Source of the DNA: Candidatus Binatia bacterium
Lineage (GTDB): Bacteria; Desulfobacterota; Binatia; UBA1149; JAJCZL01
NCBI GenBank assembly: GCA_028278325.1
Contig: JANQEO010000072.1
Coordinates: 1-64,000, forward strand
DNA length: 64,000 nt
Direction of reading: 5' to 3'
The notes under the pieces are model-generated. The model was given only the letters and a program-made list of their open reading frames with translations, did not search any database and was not told the origin of the DNA. This document shows, in pieces, positions 34,992-44,205 of the stretch. Within the stretch, counting starts at the first letter, position 1; every line of letters begins with the position of its first letter. Made by a program: the position numbers and the translations under genes.

Positions 34992-35330
34992 TCAGAGCTC
35001 TCGATCGGCCTTAGCGGCGAAGAAGAAGTCGCTTGCTGTGAGCCCGTCGATCTTGTGGGTCCAAATGTCGAGCCTGACCTTGCCCCAGGCGAGATAGACA
35101 TCCGGATGATGGCCCTCCGACTCAGCGACTGCGCCTACGCGATTGACGAAGTCGAGAGCGGACACGAAATCATCGAAGTCGTATTCTTTCGACAGGTGAT
35201 GTCCCTCCACCACTTGCCAGCCGCTCAACCGCGCCAACAGTGGTTCGATCTCCGCTTGCGTGAGCGCAGGCACGCCTCCTCGGCACGGGACGCAGGCGCG
35301 CGCCGCTAGATCATCCGTCTGGTCAGCCAT
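34992..35330 (-). CDS. phhB: Pterin-4a-carbinolamine dehydratase
   Basis: A 112-residue protein of the PCD/DCoH fold. The active-site motif E-G-H-H-P-D (residues 69-74) and W-x-x-V-x-L-D-I-W-T-H-x-I-D-G-L (about 79-97) are complete. It dehydrates 4a-hydroxytetrahydropterin, recycling the cofactor of aromatic amino-acid hydroxylases; stand-alone copies may also act in molybdopterin metabolism. No hydroxylase gene is within the window. It follows the HEAT-repeat gene by 39 bp on the same strand and may be its co-transcript. Confidence 0.92.
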   Translation of the reverse strand: MADQTDDLAARACVPCRGGVPALTQAEIEPLLARLSGWQVVEGHHLSKEYDFDDFVSALDFVNRVGAVAESEGHHPDVYLAWGKVRLDIWTHKIDGLTASDFFFAAKADREL

Positions 35331-35369
35331 GAAAGTATCCTCCCAGTCCCGTCACTACTTGAACGCCCT

Positions 35370-36155
35370 CTAGTCAAGTCGGCGCAGCGCCGCGCGGGCG
35401 GCCCGTGCAAGGTCAGCGTCTTGATCGGCGAGGGCCCGCTCGAGCACGTCTCGCGACTCGCGATCGGCGCCGGCGATGGCTCCTAGCGCCGCCGCTGCCG
35501 CCCGTCTCACACCCGGCTCCTTGTCACCGAGGACTCGGCCCTGCACTTTTCTCAGCACCGCCGGCTCGCCGGCCGCCGTCCGGCTCAAACCCGCGAGCGC
35601 CGCCAACCTTACGGCGGAATCACTGTCGTCGAGGGCCGCCAGGAAGGCCTCGGTATCGGAAACACCGAGGTTGCGCAGGCAGTACAGCGACATCTTCCTC
35701 GACTCGGCGTTCCCATCCCGCGCACGAGTACGCAGAGCGGCGACAGCTTGCGGGTGAGATTCAGCGTAGCCGCATGCGATTCGTGAGGCCGACCAGCGTA
35801 TGTCGCCGTCTGCACAACCCATGGCGTCACAGGCCGCGCTGAACACCCTCTCATCCACCTGCGAGCACTGCCAGAGCGCAAACGCCACACCCCAGCGAGT
35901 ATCGAGAGACTCGGACTCCAGACCGGCTCTTATCTTCGCCCTGAGTCCTTCGTGCTCATAGGCGGCGGCTAGGGCGTCCGCTCCACGCCTGCGCAATTCC
36001 TTCGAGTCATCGCGAAGCAACTCTAGAAGAGCGCTGGCCGTTTCATGGCCCGGAACAGCGGAGCCGTCTATGAGCGCCGCGAGTACTTGCCGTTTCTCAT
36101 CTACGGTTGCGCCGAGCATGGCGGCCAATCGCGAGTCTGTTTCCGGTTCCGACAT
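35370..36155 (-). CDS. HEAT-repeat protein
   Basis: About 261 residues from the ATG at 36155; an upstream extension in frame lacks conserved features. Nearly the whole length consists of two-helix repeats of about 30 residues such as ELRRRGADALAAAYEHEGL, DTRWGVAFALWQCSQ, AVRLAALAGLSRTAAGE and GVRRAAAAALGAIAG, which fit PBS-lyase-type HEAT repeats. Such domains are protein- or cofactor-binding scaffolds, and nothing indicates an enzyme. It is divergent from the small TM protein gene (58 bp between starts); the pterin dehydratase lies downstream. Confidence 0.75.
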   Translation of the reverse strand: MSEPETDSRLAAMLGATVDEKRQVLAALIDGSAVPGHETASALLELLRDDSKELRRRGADALAAAYEHEGLRAKIRAGLESESLDTRWGVAFALWQCSQVDERVFSAACDAMGCADGDIRWSASRIACGYAESHPQAVAALRTRARDGNAESRKMSLYCLRNLGVSDTEAFLAALDDSDSAVRLAALAGLSRTAAGEPAVLRKVQGRVLGDKEPGVRRAAAAALGAIAGADRESRDVLERALADQDADLARAARAALRRLD

Positions 36156-36213
36156 CGACGAAGCACTATTATTCCAATTGCCGCTCAAGCGACAACAGGC
36201 TAGTTTCACGTGG

Positions 36214-36501
36214 ATGTCACGGCCGGCACAGGACGGTATTACGAAGGCAGGACTTGTCGGAGGCATCGCCCTTTTGGCTGTGATCGTCTTCGTAGTCGTG
36301 AGTTCGCTTCAGTTGGAAGCATACTCTTGCGAGGTCTGCATGCGGTACAAGGGCCGCACCCAGTGCCGCACCGTGGGAGGAGCAACCCTGCAGGAGGCGC
36401 GCACCGCCGCTATCGCCAACGCCTGTGCGTTCATTTCGAGCGGCGTCACGGACAGCCTGGCATGCACGCGCCTCGAGCCCGTCTCTGAAAACTGCCGCTG
36501 A
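36214..36501 (+). CDS. Small single-TM Cys-containing protein
   Basis: A 95-residue protein with an N-terminal membrane segment (AGLVGGIALLAVIVFVVVSSL, residues 12-32) and a periplasmic/outer tail with cysteines in C-x-x-C (SCEVCMRYKG), CRTVGGATLQEA, NACAFISSG, ACTRL and a terminal NCR. The regular Cys spacing suggests disulfides outside the cell. It is not recognised as a named family, though the CEVCMRYKGR-type sequence looks conserved. Its stop is 7 bp before the nitroreductase start, so the two are probably one transcript. The start ATG is placed just before the membrane helix; no strong Shine-Dalgarno is seen. Confidence 0.65.
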   Translation: MSRPAQDGITKAGLVGGIALLAVIVFVVVSSLQLEAYSCEVCMRYKGRTQCRTVGGATLQEARTAAIANACAFISSGVTDSLACTRLEPVSENCR

Positions 36502-36508
36502 GCCTCGC

Positions 36509-37144
36509 ATGAGCCTGGACACCGAAACGATCGGGGAAGACGTCGCCCTACTCGAAGGCATGCGCACCGCGCGGGCTATCCGCAGATTCAAGAGCGATCC
36601 GGTGCCCCCGGAACTCATACGCAAAGTAGCCGAAGCCGGCACGTTCGCACCGAGTGGGGGCAACCGACAGCCCTGGGTCTTCGTTGCAGTCACCGATGCC
36701 GGCCGTCGTCGGGAGATAGCCGCTTACTACAAGAAAGCGTTCGACGCTTACATAGAACCGGCTCGGAAAGCCGCAGCCGACCCCGGCTTCCCGAGCTCGC
36801 GCCGTAAAGCGATGGAAGGAGCGATCCACCTGGCGGAGAACCTCGCGGATGTCCCCGTACACTTCTTCGTTGCCGGGTGGACGCGACGTGGGCAGGAACA
36901 ACCGCAATCGATCTTTCCGGCCGTACAGAACATCCTGCTTGCGTGCCGGGCCGTCGGCCTGGGCTCCTGCCTGACGACCCTGCATCGCGCCTTCGGAAAG
37001 GAGATCGACGAGTTGCTCGGGCTGGACGAGAATCAACTCAGCTATGCGCTGCTTCCCATCGGCTGGCCGAGAGGCGCCTACACTAAACCTCTGCGACGCT
37101 CCGTCGACGAGTGTCTATTCTTCGACCGCTACCGTAGACCCTGA
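36509..37144 (+). CDS. Nitroreductase family protein
   Basis: A 211-residue FMN-dependent nitroreductase. The FMN phosphate-binding start MRTARAIRRFKSDPVP, the active segment AGTFAPSGGNRQPW, and the C-terminal VGLGSCLTT and PIGWPRGAY are all present. Family members reduce quinones, nitro compounds or other electrophiles with NAD(P)H. ATG 36509 follows the small TM-protein stop by seven bases, and the protein then has the normal length; an in-frame ATG upstream would run through the other gene. The convergent neighbour is the thiolase gene. Natural substrate unknown. Confidence 0.9.
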   Translation: MSLDTETIGEDVALLEGMRTARAIRRFKSDPVPPELIRKVAEAGTFAPSGGNRQPWVFVAVTDAGRRREIAAYYKKAFDAYIEPARKAAADPGFPSSRRKAMEGAIHLAENLADVPVHFFVAGWTRRGQEQPQSIFPAVQNILLACRAVGLGSCLTTLHRAFGKEIDELLGLDENQLSYALLPIGWPRGAYTKPLRRSVDECLFFDRYRRP

Positions 37145-37158
37145 AGTAACGAGCCGCA

Positions 37159-38331
37159 TCAGAGACCGACGAGGGACACGAAGCTAACACATCGGCCGGG
37201 CGCACCGCCGAGGTTATGCGTAAGTCCAAGTTTCGGGCTGTCTATTTGCCGGTCCCCGGCCTCGCCTCTCAGCTGCAGCCACATCTCGTACATCATCCTC
37301 AGTCCTGAGGCGCCTATGGGGTGACCGAAAGACTTCAGGCCGCCGTCGGGGTTGACCGGCAAGGCACCGTCCAACTCGAACGTCCCCTCGAGCACATCGC
37401 GCCAGGCGCCGCCGCGCTCGGCGAAACCGAGATCCTCATAGAGAACCAACTCGGTAGGCGTGAAGCAGTCGTGGACTTCCGCCATCGACACTTGCTCCCG
37501 GGGGTTCGATACGCCGGCCTGCTTGTAGGCATCCTTTGCCGACGCTACGACTTCGGGGAAGGTCGTGAAGTCGTACTCCTGACTCAAAGGCCCTTCAGCC
37601 GGCCCGGCTACAAAAGACAGCGCTTTGATGAACACCGGCGTGTCCGTGTACTTATGGGCGTCTTCGGCGCGCACGACGATGGCAGCTGCCGAGCCGTCGC
37701 TCACCCCCGAGCAATCCATGATGCCGAGAGGATCGGCCACCTTGGGCGAGCACTTGATCGTTTCCAGGGGGACTTCCTTCCTGAACTGCGCTTTGGGATT
37801 CTTGGCGCCGTTCGCATGGTTCTTGTAGGCGATGCGCGAGAGAACTTCTTTGCCTGTCTCGGCATCGAGGCCGTACTTTTCGAAGTAAGCCGGCGCCAGC
37901 ATCGAAAACTGCGCCGGCGCCGTCAGTGCCGCGTCGGTCCCGTCGCTAGGCGGCGGCGTTATGACGAGCCCGGAGAAACCCGAATCCTTGAGCTTTTCCA
38001 CGCCGATGGCCATGACGCAGTCGTAAGCCCCCGAGGCCACCGCGTAGGCTGCGTTGCGCAGGGCTTCACTGCCGGTCGCGCAATAGTTTTCGACATGGGT
38101 GACCGGCTTGTACTGAATCTTGAGCGGCTCCGACAGGGTGAGCCCTGACAGACTGCCCATCGTTCCGAGCCAGTAGGCATCCACGGCATCCGCGTCCACA
38201 CCGGCCGACTCGTACGCTTGGTTGGCCGCGTCGACCAACAGATCTTCACTGCTTCGGTCCCAATGCTCACCGAAGGACGTGCAGCCCATCCCTACGATCG
38301 CGACCTTGTCGCATATGCCGTTGCTAGCCAT
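37159..38331 (-). CDS. Thiolase of the SCP2/lipid-transfer type
   Basis: A 390-residue thiolase-fold acyltransferase of the SCP2/acetyl-CoA-acetyltransferase group. The nucleophilic Cys lies in ENYCATGSEA (residue about 85), the His-containing AEVHDCFTPTE (about 287) and FGHPIGASG (about 342) bind CoA and abstract protons, and THNLGGAPGRCV ends the fold. It starts with an AGGAGG seven bases before ATG. It is the last gene of a minus-strand operon after the HMG-CoA-synthase-like/DUF35 protein (12-bp gap) and the F420 enzyme. The order mirrors the archaeal acetoacetyl-CoA thiolase/HMG-CoA synthase/DUF35 complex. Confidence 0.9.
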   Translation of the reverse strand: MASNGICDKVAIVGMGCTSFGEHWDRSSEDLLVDAANQAYESAGVDADAVDAYWLGTMGSLSGLTLSEPLKIQYKPVTHVENYCATGSEALRNAAYAVASGAYDCVMAIGVEKLKDSGFSGLVITPPPSDGTDAALTAPAQFSMLAPAYFEKYGLDAETGKEVLSRIAYKNHANGAKNPKAQFRKEVPLETIKCSPKVADPLGIMDCSGVSDGSAAAIVVRAEDAHKYTDTPVFIKALSFVAGPAEGPLSQEYDFTTFPEVVASAKDAYKQAGVSNPREQVSMAEVHDCFTPTELVLYEDLGFAERGGAWRDVLEGTFELDGALPVNPDGGLKSFGHPIGASGLRMMYEMWLQLRGEAGDRQIDSPKLGLTHNLGGAPGRCVSFVSLVGL

Positions 38332-38343
38332 GTCGTTATCCTC

Positions 38344-39759
38344 CTAGCGAGCGGGTCTCGCCTTCCAGAAATAGTTGTGAATTCCGTTAGCCGTAAACAA
38401 GCGCCTGAAGGTCATCTCCACGTCGTCTCCGATCTTGACCTTCTCGGGCTCGCAGTCGGTCAGCTCACTTTGAAAGCGGCCCCCGCCCTCGAAATCGATC
38501 ATCGCAACGACCATCGGTGGCTGCGGCGTGAACGCGAGCCTGTCTACAGTGAACGTCCGCACCACGGCTTTGCGGTCAGCAAACGGCTCTTTTGTCATGT
38601 TACCAGTTGCTCCGCACTTTACACATACGATCTGGGGAGGCAGGTGAAAGGCACCGCACGATGCGCACTTTGACGCCTCGAAGCCGAACTTCCAAGTCTC
38701 CGAGCGCAAGGAGGGAGGCGCCGCAGGCCGCTCCGGATCGGGTCGCCGTGGCGGTTCGGTTTCGAGGATGCCGCGCCACTTCAAATAGGAAGAATAAGAC
38801 AAGTCGTTGCGTTTGGATTCGACCAGCGAATCCACTCGGTGAGCAGGCGTATAGGAATCGATCGCGGACGTCGTCTTCAGCAAAACGCCGTCTACACCGT
38901 CGGAGACCGACAATACCAGGATCCACTTGTCCGGTCCGACTCTGTCGAGCGCCGACGCGAGCATCAGCCCCGCGTGGGCGGCGCCGGAGTGACCCACCGT
39001 CGCCGCCATGTCCGGAACTAGTTGTTCAGGTGACAACCCAAGCCCCTTGGCCAAGCCTGCCACGGCGCGGGGATTGGGGGCGTCGATGACAGCGGCTGCC
39101 AGCTCCGTCGGAGGTAAACCCGCTTCGCCGAGCAAGCCCTCGGCCGCGGAAGCGAGAAGCGGCCCGTAGGCCTGAGTCAAGGCGAAGCGTTCCTCCCAGC
39201 TCTTCGGGAACTTCTCTCCGGGTAAACGCCAAGTAGACAGATACTCGAGCGTCTCCGAAAAAGTCAGGACGATCTCGGCGATGGGGTTCTCCGTCGAGAC
39301 GAGGAATGCCGCGGCGGCGTCGCCGCCGGACTGTTCTCTTCCTCCTTCCGGAGCGCCGATTCTCATGTCGGAAGCGACCGCCACACAGGAGCCGCCGGCA
39401 AGCGCTGAATCGGCGGCCGCCAGTAAGGATCCGAGGCCCGACCGAACCGTGCATGCGAGATCGAGGGCGCGAACACGCGGCGGTAGGCCAAGAGCCGCGT
39501 GAACCGTGGCCGCGTTCGACTTCTCTTGGTACGGAGGTTCTGTAGTCGCGAAGTAAAGCGCCGAGACATCCGACTTGTCGGCTCCCGCCACGCAACCGCG
39601 CGCGGCCTCGACGGCCATCGTTACCGTGTCTTCGTCATATGATGCGACGGCCCTTTCGCCTCCCGCCGCTCTAACGCCGAGAGCATCCGCTATGGCCGAC
39701 CGCTGGAGGCGGTTGAAAGGTACGTAAGCACCGTAAGATGAAATCCCTACTGTCGTCAT
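38344..39759 (-). CDS. HMG-CoA synthase-like protein fused to zinc-ribbon/OB (DUF35) domain
   Basis: A 471-residue fusion from ATG 39759; an in-frame GTG six bases upstream is an alternative. Residues 1-320 resemble the thiolase-fold HMG-CoA synthase: SSYGAYVPFNRL, LACTVRSGLGSL with the acyl-acceptor Cys, and DMAATVGHSGAAHAGL. Residues about 360-470 are DUF35: zinc ribbon C-A-S-C..C-V-K-C followed by an OB-fold (TFTVDRLAFTPQPPMVVAMIDFEG). In archaea, DUF35 bridges thiolase and HMG-CoA synthase so that acetoacetyl-CoA is channelled. Here scaffold and synthase are one chain next to a thiolase. The reaction could be HMG-CoA-type or an unusual acyl-CoA condensation. Confidence 0.85.
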   Translation of the reverse strand: MTTVGISSYGAYVPFNRLQRSAIADALGVRAAGGERAVASYDEDTVTMAVEAARGCVAGADKSDVSALYFATTEPPYQEKSNAATVHAALGLPPRVRALDLACTVRSGLGSLLAAADSALAGGSCVAVASDMRIGAPEGGREQSGGDAAAAFLVSTENPIAEIVLTFSETLEYLSTWRLPGEKFPKSWEERFALTQAYGPLLASAAEGLLGEAGLPPTELAAAVIDAPNPRAVAGLAKGLGLSPEQLVPDMAATVGHSGAAHAGLMLASALDRVGPDKWILVLSVSDGVDGVLLKTTSAIDSYTPAHRVDSLVESKRNDLSYSSYLKWRGILETEPPRRPDPERPAAPPSLRSETWKFGFEASKCASCGAFHLPPQIVCVKCGATGNMTKEPFADRKAVVRTFTVDRLAFTPQPPMVVAMIDFEGGGRFQSELTDCEPEKVKIGDDVEMTFRRLFTANGIHNYFWKARPAR

Positions 39760-39771
39760 CGTCACCCGCTC

Positions 39772-40695
39772 TCAAACCTTACCGCCGAGTCCCGCCAGGC
39801 ACTCGTACGACCGCTGCATCGAGGCCTCACGATCGCGACCGGCCGGGAACACGGCGGCATAGAAATCGCTGGCGCCGGCGTCGGCCGCCCTCTCCAAACC
39901 GGCCTTGACGGTAGCCTCATCGCCTATCAGCGCTATGTCGGCCGGCCCCTCAGCGCCTTCGGCATCGAGACAGGCCCTGTACACAGGCAACTGGCCGTAG
40001 GTAACGAACAGCTTAGCGGCCGTTTTCTTCGCCTCGTCGACATCGTCGGTTACGCAAACCGGTAAAGAACAAACCACTCGGGGCATCTCCCGTCCCGACT
40101 CTTCGGCAGCCTTGCGCATCTCCGGAACGATCGTCTTAGAAATGTAGCCCGGCCCGGACATCCAGGTCAGCGTCCCTTCACACAGTTGCCCGCACAGACG
40201 CAGCATCTTCGGCATCAGCGCCCCGACGAAGATGCCGGGCGGCGCGGGCTCCTTGATCGTAAGCGGCGCGTTGATGTTGTAGAGCTTACCCGCCAGTTCG
40301 CAGCGACCGTCGTTCATCAATTGCTTCAGCGCCGTGATGTACTCACGCATGTGCGTGATAGGGCTGTCGTAAGACAACCCGAACATGGTCTCGATCACGA
40401 CCTGGTGACTGCGCCCTATACCGAGAGCCAAACGCCCGCCGGTCGCCACGCCCACAGTAGCGGCCTGCTGGGCCAAAGCATGAGGATGGCGGGGATAGGT
40501 CGGAACCACGGCGGTCCCCAATTCGATCCGCTCGGTCTTTTGCCCGGCGAGGGCCAGTACAGTAAGCGCATCGAGACTGAAGATGTTGGCCAGCCATGCC
40601 GCCGCAAAGCCGTCGCGCTCGGCCGTTACTATCCGGTCGACCGCCTGGTCGAGGCTCTCTCCGTCGCCGCCGCCGAGGGCCAATCCGATCTTCAC
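39772..40695 (-). CDS. LLM-class F420-dependent oxidoreductase
   Basis: A 307-residue bacterial-luciferase-like TIM barrel: ESLDQAVDRIVTAERDGFAAAW, ELGTAVVPTYPRHPHALAQQA, LGIGRSHQ, and GAVFPAGRD-like C-terminus. It fits the F420-binding LLM subfamilies known in actinobacteria and some Proteobacteria-like genomes, but coenzyme use is inferred from family, as no F420 synthesis genes are visible. It begins with GTG preceded by GGAGG. It is the first gene of the operon and ends six bases before the next start. Enzymes of this class reduce or oxidise acyl or ketone substrates of lipid/steroid catabolism. Confidence 0.85.
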   Translation of the reverse strand: MKIGLALGGGDGESLDQAVDRIVTAERDGFAAAWLANIFSLDALTVLALAGQKTERIELGTAVVPTYPRHPHALAQQAATVGVATGGRLALGIGRSHQVVIETMFGLSYDSPITHMREYITALKQLMNDGRCELAGKLYNINAPLTIKEPAPPGIFVGALMPKMLRLCGQLCEGTLTWMSGPGYISKTIVPEMRKAAEESGREMPRVVCSLPVCVTDDVDEAKKTAAKLFVTYGQLPVYRACLDAEGAEGPADIALIGDEATVKAGLERAADAGASDFYAAVFPAGRDREASMQRSYECLAGLGGKV

Positions 40696-40879
40696 GATTT
40701 CGTTCCTCCCTTTCTCGTGCGCTGTCGCGCCCGAGCTTTCATACGCGAGCCCGCCCTCGGGTCAGACAGCGCGAAACCGACAATAAATTACACACGCCAA
40801 GCAAAGAAAAACCGGCCTCCCCTCTGCTCGTTGGCAGAGGCTCTCCGCTCGGATAAACGACAGATGGTCGTACCCGACG

Positions 40880-41836
40880 ATGGCGGATTGGAAATACACG
40901 ACCGGCCTCCACGATCTCGGCAACGATTGCTACGCCTACCTACAGCCGGACGGTTCTTGGGGATGGAGTAACGCGGGCTTGATCACCGGTTCGGGCACGT
41001 CGCTGCTCGTCGACACTCTGTTCGACGTGCCTCTGACGCGCAGGATGCTCGACGCGATGGCGGATGTAACTGCAGGGGCGCCGATCGCAACCCTGGTCAA
41101 CACCCACGCCAACGGAGACCATTGCTGGGGCAACGAGCTGCTGGCTGACCGAGAAATCGTCGCCTCACGAGCCTGCCGTGACGAGATGATGGAGTTCCAG
41201 CCATCGATGCTCAAGGTCTTCGTCGAAGCCGAGGGACTCGGGCCCGCAGGCGACTTCGCGCGCCGGTGCTTCGCCGCTTTCGATTTCGACGGTATTACCC
41301 TCACCCCGCCCAACCGGGTCTTCGAGGGAAGCCTGCAACTGGACGTCGGCGGCAAACAAGTAGAGCTTGTCGAAGTAGGCCCAGCTCATACCCTCGGCGA
41401 CGTGCTCGTCTTCGTGCCCGAGGAAAAGACGGTGTTCACGGGCGACATCCTTTTCATAGAGGGAACGCCCATCATGTGGGCCGGGCCCGTCGCAAACTGG
41501 ATCGCGGCCTGCGACCTCATCATCGAAGCGGACATCGAGACCGTCGTGCCCGGCCACGGGCCGGTGACCGACAAACGAGGAGTCGAAAGAGTCCGCGAAT
41601 ATCTCGTCTACATTCGCGACGAGGCCCGCAAACGTTTCGACGCGGGGATGTCGGCCTCCGACGCGGCCAAGGACATCTCGACCGCCGAGTTCAGCGGCTG
41701 GGGCGAAGCGGAGCGAATCGCCGTGAACGTGGACACCCTCTACCGTGAGTTCAGCGGTAGCAGCGAACGCCCCGACGCCATCGCCCTGTTCGGCCTGATG
41801 GCCGAACTCGACGAGACGCTCAGACCCTCTCGATAA
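40880..41836 (+). CDS. MBL-fold hydrolase with altered metal motif
   Basis: A 318-residue soluble metallo-beta-lactamase-fold protein. The metal motif reads T-H-A-N-G-D-H, so the second His of H-x-H-x-D-H is Asn. The other ligands are present: GPAHTLGDV (His), TGDILFIEG (bridging Asp) and [10 protein letters not shown]. The Asn would alter the first zinc site, so the protein may bind one metal or another metal. Overall organisation resembles SoxH/quinoprotein-relay-type MBL proteins. ATG 40880 lies 184 bp from the divergent LLM gene. The 3' end overlaps the convergent thiolase by 17 bp. Confidence 0.82.
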   Translation: MADWKYTTGLHDLGNDCYAYLQPDGSWGWSNAGLITGSGTSLLVDTLFDVPLTRRMLDAMADVTAGAPIATLVNTHANGDHCWGNELLADREIVASRACRDEMMEFQPSMLKVFVEAEGLGPAGDFARRCFAAFDFDGITLTPPNRVFEGSLQLDVGGKQVELVEVGPAHTLGDVLVFVPEEKTVFTGDILFIEGTPIMWAGPVANWIAACDLIIEADIETVVPGHGPVTDKRGVERVREYLVYIRDEARKRFDAGMSASDAAKDISTAEFSGWGEAERIAVNVDTLYREFSGSSERPDAIALFGLMAELDETLRPSR

Positions 41837-43052
41837 TCGTCGCGATCCCCATACCGCCGCCGATGCACATCGTGATCAAGGCGGTACTCTTGTCCTGACG
41901 TTCGAGCTCGTCGAGCGCCGTGCCGATCAGCATGCCGCCGGTGGCCCCCAGCGGATGACCGTAAGCTATGGCCCCGCCGTTTACGTTGACGATGTCGGGA
42001 TCGATGCCGGAATCCTTTATCAGCTTGAGCGGCACCGCAGCGAAGGCCTCGTTGACCTCGACCAGGTCGATATCGCTCCAGCTCATGCCGGCCTTGGACA
42101 GAGCCGCTTCCGAGGAAGGACCGGGTGCCGTCAACATGATAACGGGCTCATCTCCTGCCGTTGCCATGGAGATGACCTTCGCCCGGGGCTTTATTCCACC
42201 GTGCTCGGCCACGTACTTGTCCGACGCAACGAGAACCGCCGAGGCGCCGTCCACGATGCCGCTGGAGTTGCCGGCAGTGTGCACGTGGTTGATCTTGCCC
42301 ACGTTCGGATAAGTCGATTCGGCTTTCTGGTCGAAGCTCTGGCTGTCACCCTTCTGCACGTAGTCGCCCATCTGGGCAAAGGACGGCTCGAGCTGGGAAA
42401 GAGTCTCCGTGGTCGTGCCTGGACGAGGATGCTCATCGTTGCCGAGCACCATGTTTCCCTCGAGATCCCTGACCGGGATGATGCTTCCCTTCAGACGACC
42501 CGATTCGATGGCCTCGGTCGCCCGCGCCTGGCTCCGCGCCGCGAACTGGTCGACGTCGCCACGCGAGAAACCTTCTTTGGTGGCGATCAAATCGGCTGAG
42601 ATGCCCTGCGGCACGAGCGGATACTGTTCACGCAGATGCGGATTGTGTCCGTCCAGTCCGGACTTGTCTGCACCCATCGGATGGCGTGACATGCTCTCGA
42701 CACCACCGCCCACGACCAGGTCCTGGAACCCAGCAGCGCAGCCCATCATCGCGAAGTTGACCGCCTGTTGTCCCGATCCGCAGTATCGATTCAGGCTCAC
42801 ACCGGTGACCTCGGTCGGCCAGCCGGCGGCCAGCACCGCCAGACGCCCGATACAGCCGCCCTGCTCGCCGACTTCCGTGACACAACCACAGACGACGTCC
42901 TCTACGTCCTTGGGATCAAACTCCACCCTCTCGGGCAAGGCGTTGAGGCAGGTTGCGAGAAGTTCCTGGGGATGAGTCTCGTGCAGGGCCCCCGAACTCT
43001 TGCCCTTGCCTCGCGGCGTGCGAACGGCGTCCAATATGTATGCGTTACCCAC
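41820..43052 (-). CDS. Acetyl-CoA acyltransferase (thiolase, FadA type)
   Basis: A 410-residue degradative/biosynthetic-type thiolase. The active-site Cys is in [10 protein letters not shown] (about residue 88), the CoA-binding His in [16 protein letters not shown] (about 364), and the second Cys in MCIGGGMG (about 394); NEAFA is also intact. The final beta-oxidation step, cleaving 3-oxoacyl-CoA with CoA, is its likely role. It starts with GTG, with GGAGG ten bases upstream. Divergent from the SDR-hydratase pair across a 126-bp intergenic region, and together they would supply the last three reactions of a beta-oxidation turn. Its 3' end overlaps the MBL gene by 17 bp. Confidence 0.92.
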   Translation of the reverse strand: MGNAYILDAVRTPRGKGKSSGALHETHPQELLATCLNALPERVEFDPKDVEDVVCGCVTEVGEQGGCIGRLAVLAAGWPTEVTGVSLNRYCGSGQQAVNFAMMGCAAGFQDLVVGGGVESMSRHPMGADKSGLDGHNPHLREQYPLVPQGISADLIATKEGFSRGDVDQFAARSQARATEAIESGRLKGSIIPVRDLEGNMVLGNDEHPRPGTTTETLSQLEPSFAQMGDYVQKGDSQSFDQKAESTYPNVGKINHVHTAGNSSGIVDGASAVLVASDKYVAEHGGIKPRAKVISMATAGDEPVIMLTAPGPSSEAALSKAGMSWSDIDLVEVNEAFAAVPLKLIKDSGIDPDIVNVNGGAIAYGHPLGATGGMLIGTALDELERQDKSTALITMCIGGGMGIATIIERV

Positions 43053-43178
43053 GGCAATCCTCCATTTCGATACCGGCTGCCCGCCGGCGGGGCTGATCTG
43101 TTCGTATGACGCGCACCTTTACTTATTGCAAGACCATGCATACAGTCCAGCGATTCGCTAAACGGAGGTTTCAAGCAG

Positions 43179-44099
43179 ATGTCTGATTCGGATCGGTTCG
43201 GATTGAAGGGCCGCACGGCCTTGATTACTGGCGCCGGTGGGGGGCTGGGACGCCAACACGCCCTTCTATTCGCAAAGCACGGCGCCAACGTGGTCGTCAA
43301 CGATCTCGGCGGCTCGACTGACGGCACGGGAGCCGGCAGCGAGATGGCCGACCAGGTCGTCGAGGAGATCAAGGCGGGGGGCGGCAACGCCGTGGCCAAC
43401 TACGATTCGGTGGCGACCATGGAAGGCGGCCAGAACATGATAAAGACCGCCATCGACAACTTCGGCTCCATCGACATAGTCGTCAACAACGCGGGGATCC
43501 TGCGCGACATCAGCTTCATGAAGCAGGAAGAGAAGGACTGGGACCTCGTATTCGCCGTGCACGTCAAGGGCGCGTTCTGCGTCACCAAGGCAGCCTGGCC
43601 GCACATGCGCGAAAACGGCTACGGAAGAGTGATCATGACGTCATCGGCGTCGGGCATCTACGGCAACTTTGGCCAGACAAACTACTCGGCAGCCAAGATG
43701 GCCTTGGTCGGCCTCGGACAAACACTGGCCCTCGAGGGAGAGAAGTACAACATACGCACCAACGTGATCGCGCCTGTAGCCATCAGCCGCATGACTGAAT
43801 CGATCATGCCGCCCAACGTGCACGACATGATCAAGCCCGAGTTCGTGTCCCCGTTGGTCGTTTACTTGTGCTCGGACGGAATCGACGTCAACGGCGAGGT
43901 GTTCGAGGTGGGCGCCGGCGCGTTCTCGCGTCTCGAGTGGATACGCGCCAAGGGGCTGACCATCAAGCCCGGAGATGGCGACATCACCACCGAATCGATC
44001 GCCGACGGTTGGGCTGCGGTCAACGACATGACCGGGGCTGACACCGTTCGCAGCATTGGAGAATCGACCCAGGCGACACTGGCTCACATCATGTCGTGA
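43179..44099 (+). CDS. SDR of the (3R)-hydroxyacyl-CoA dehydrogenase type (HSD17B4-like)
   Basis: A 306-residue SDR with TGAGGGLG (residues 15-22), NDLGGSTDGTG (the Asp/Leu/Gly-rich insert typical of the HSD17B4/Fox2 dehydrogenase domain, NAD-type Asp), NNAGILRD, TSSASGIYGNFGQTNYSAAKM with catalytic Ser/Tyr/Lys, and RMTESIMPP. This is closest to peroxisomal MFE-2 (D-bifunctional protein) dehydrogenases, which oxidise (3R)-hydroxyacyl-CoA. GGAGG precedes ATG 43179. The MaoC/hydratase-2 gene begins 106 bp downstream in the same direction, so both enzyme activities of MFE-2 are encoded as neighbours. Longer than simple SDRs because of a C-terminal tail. Confidence 0.9.
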   Translation: MSDSDRFGLKGRTALITGAGGGLGRQHALLFAKHGANVVVNDLGGSTDGTGAGSEMADQVVEEIKAGGGNAVANYDSVATMEGGQNMIKTAIDNFGSIDIVVNNAGILRDISFMKQEEKDWDLVFAVHVKGAFCVTKAAWPHMRENGYGRVIMTSSASGIYGNFGQTNYSAAKMALVGLGQTLALEGEKYNIRTNVIAPVAISRMTESIMPPNVHDMIKPEFVSPLVVYLCSDGIDVNGEVFEVGAGAFSRLEWIRAKGLTIKPGDGDITTESIADGWAAVNDMTGADTVRSIGESTQATLAHIMS

Positions 44100-44205
44100 G
44101 AACCTGAGGTCCGAATTGCAGCCCGAGGGGACCTTCGGAGGTCCTCTCGGGCGTATCGGCGGGCTGAGCGCGCACGGCGCCACCGTCAGACAAGGAGACT
44201 ATATT

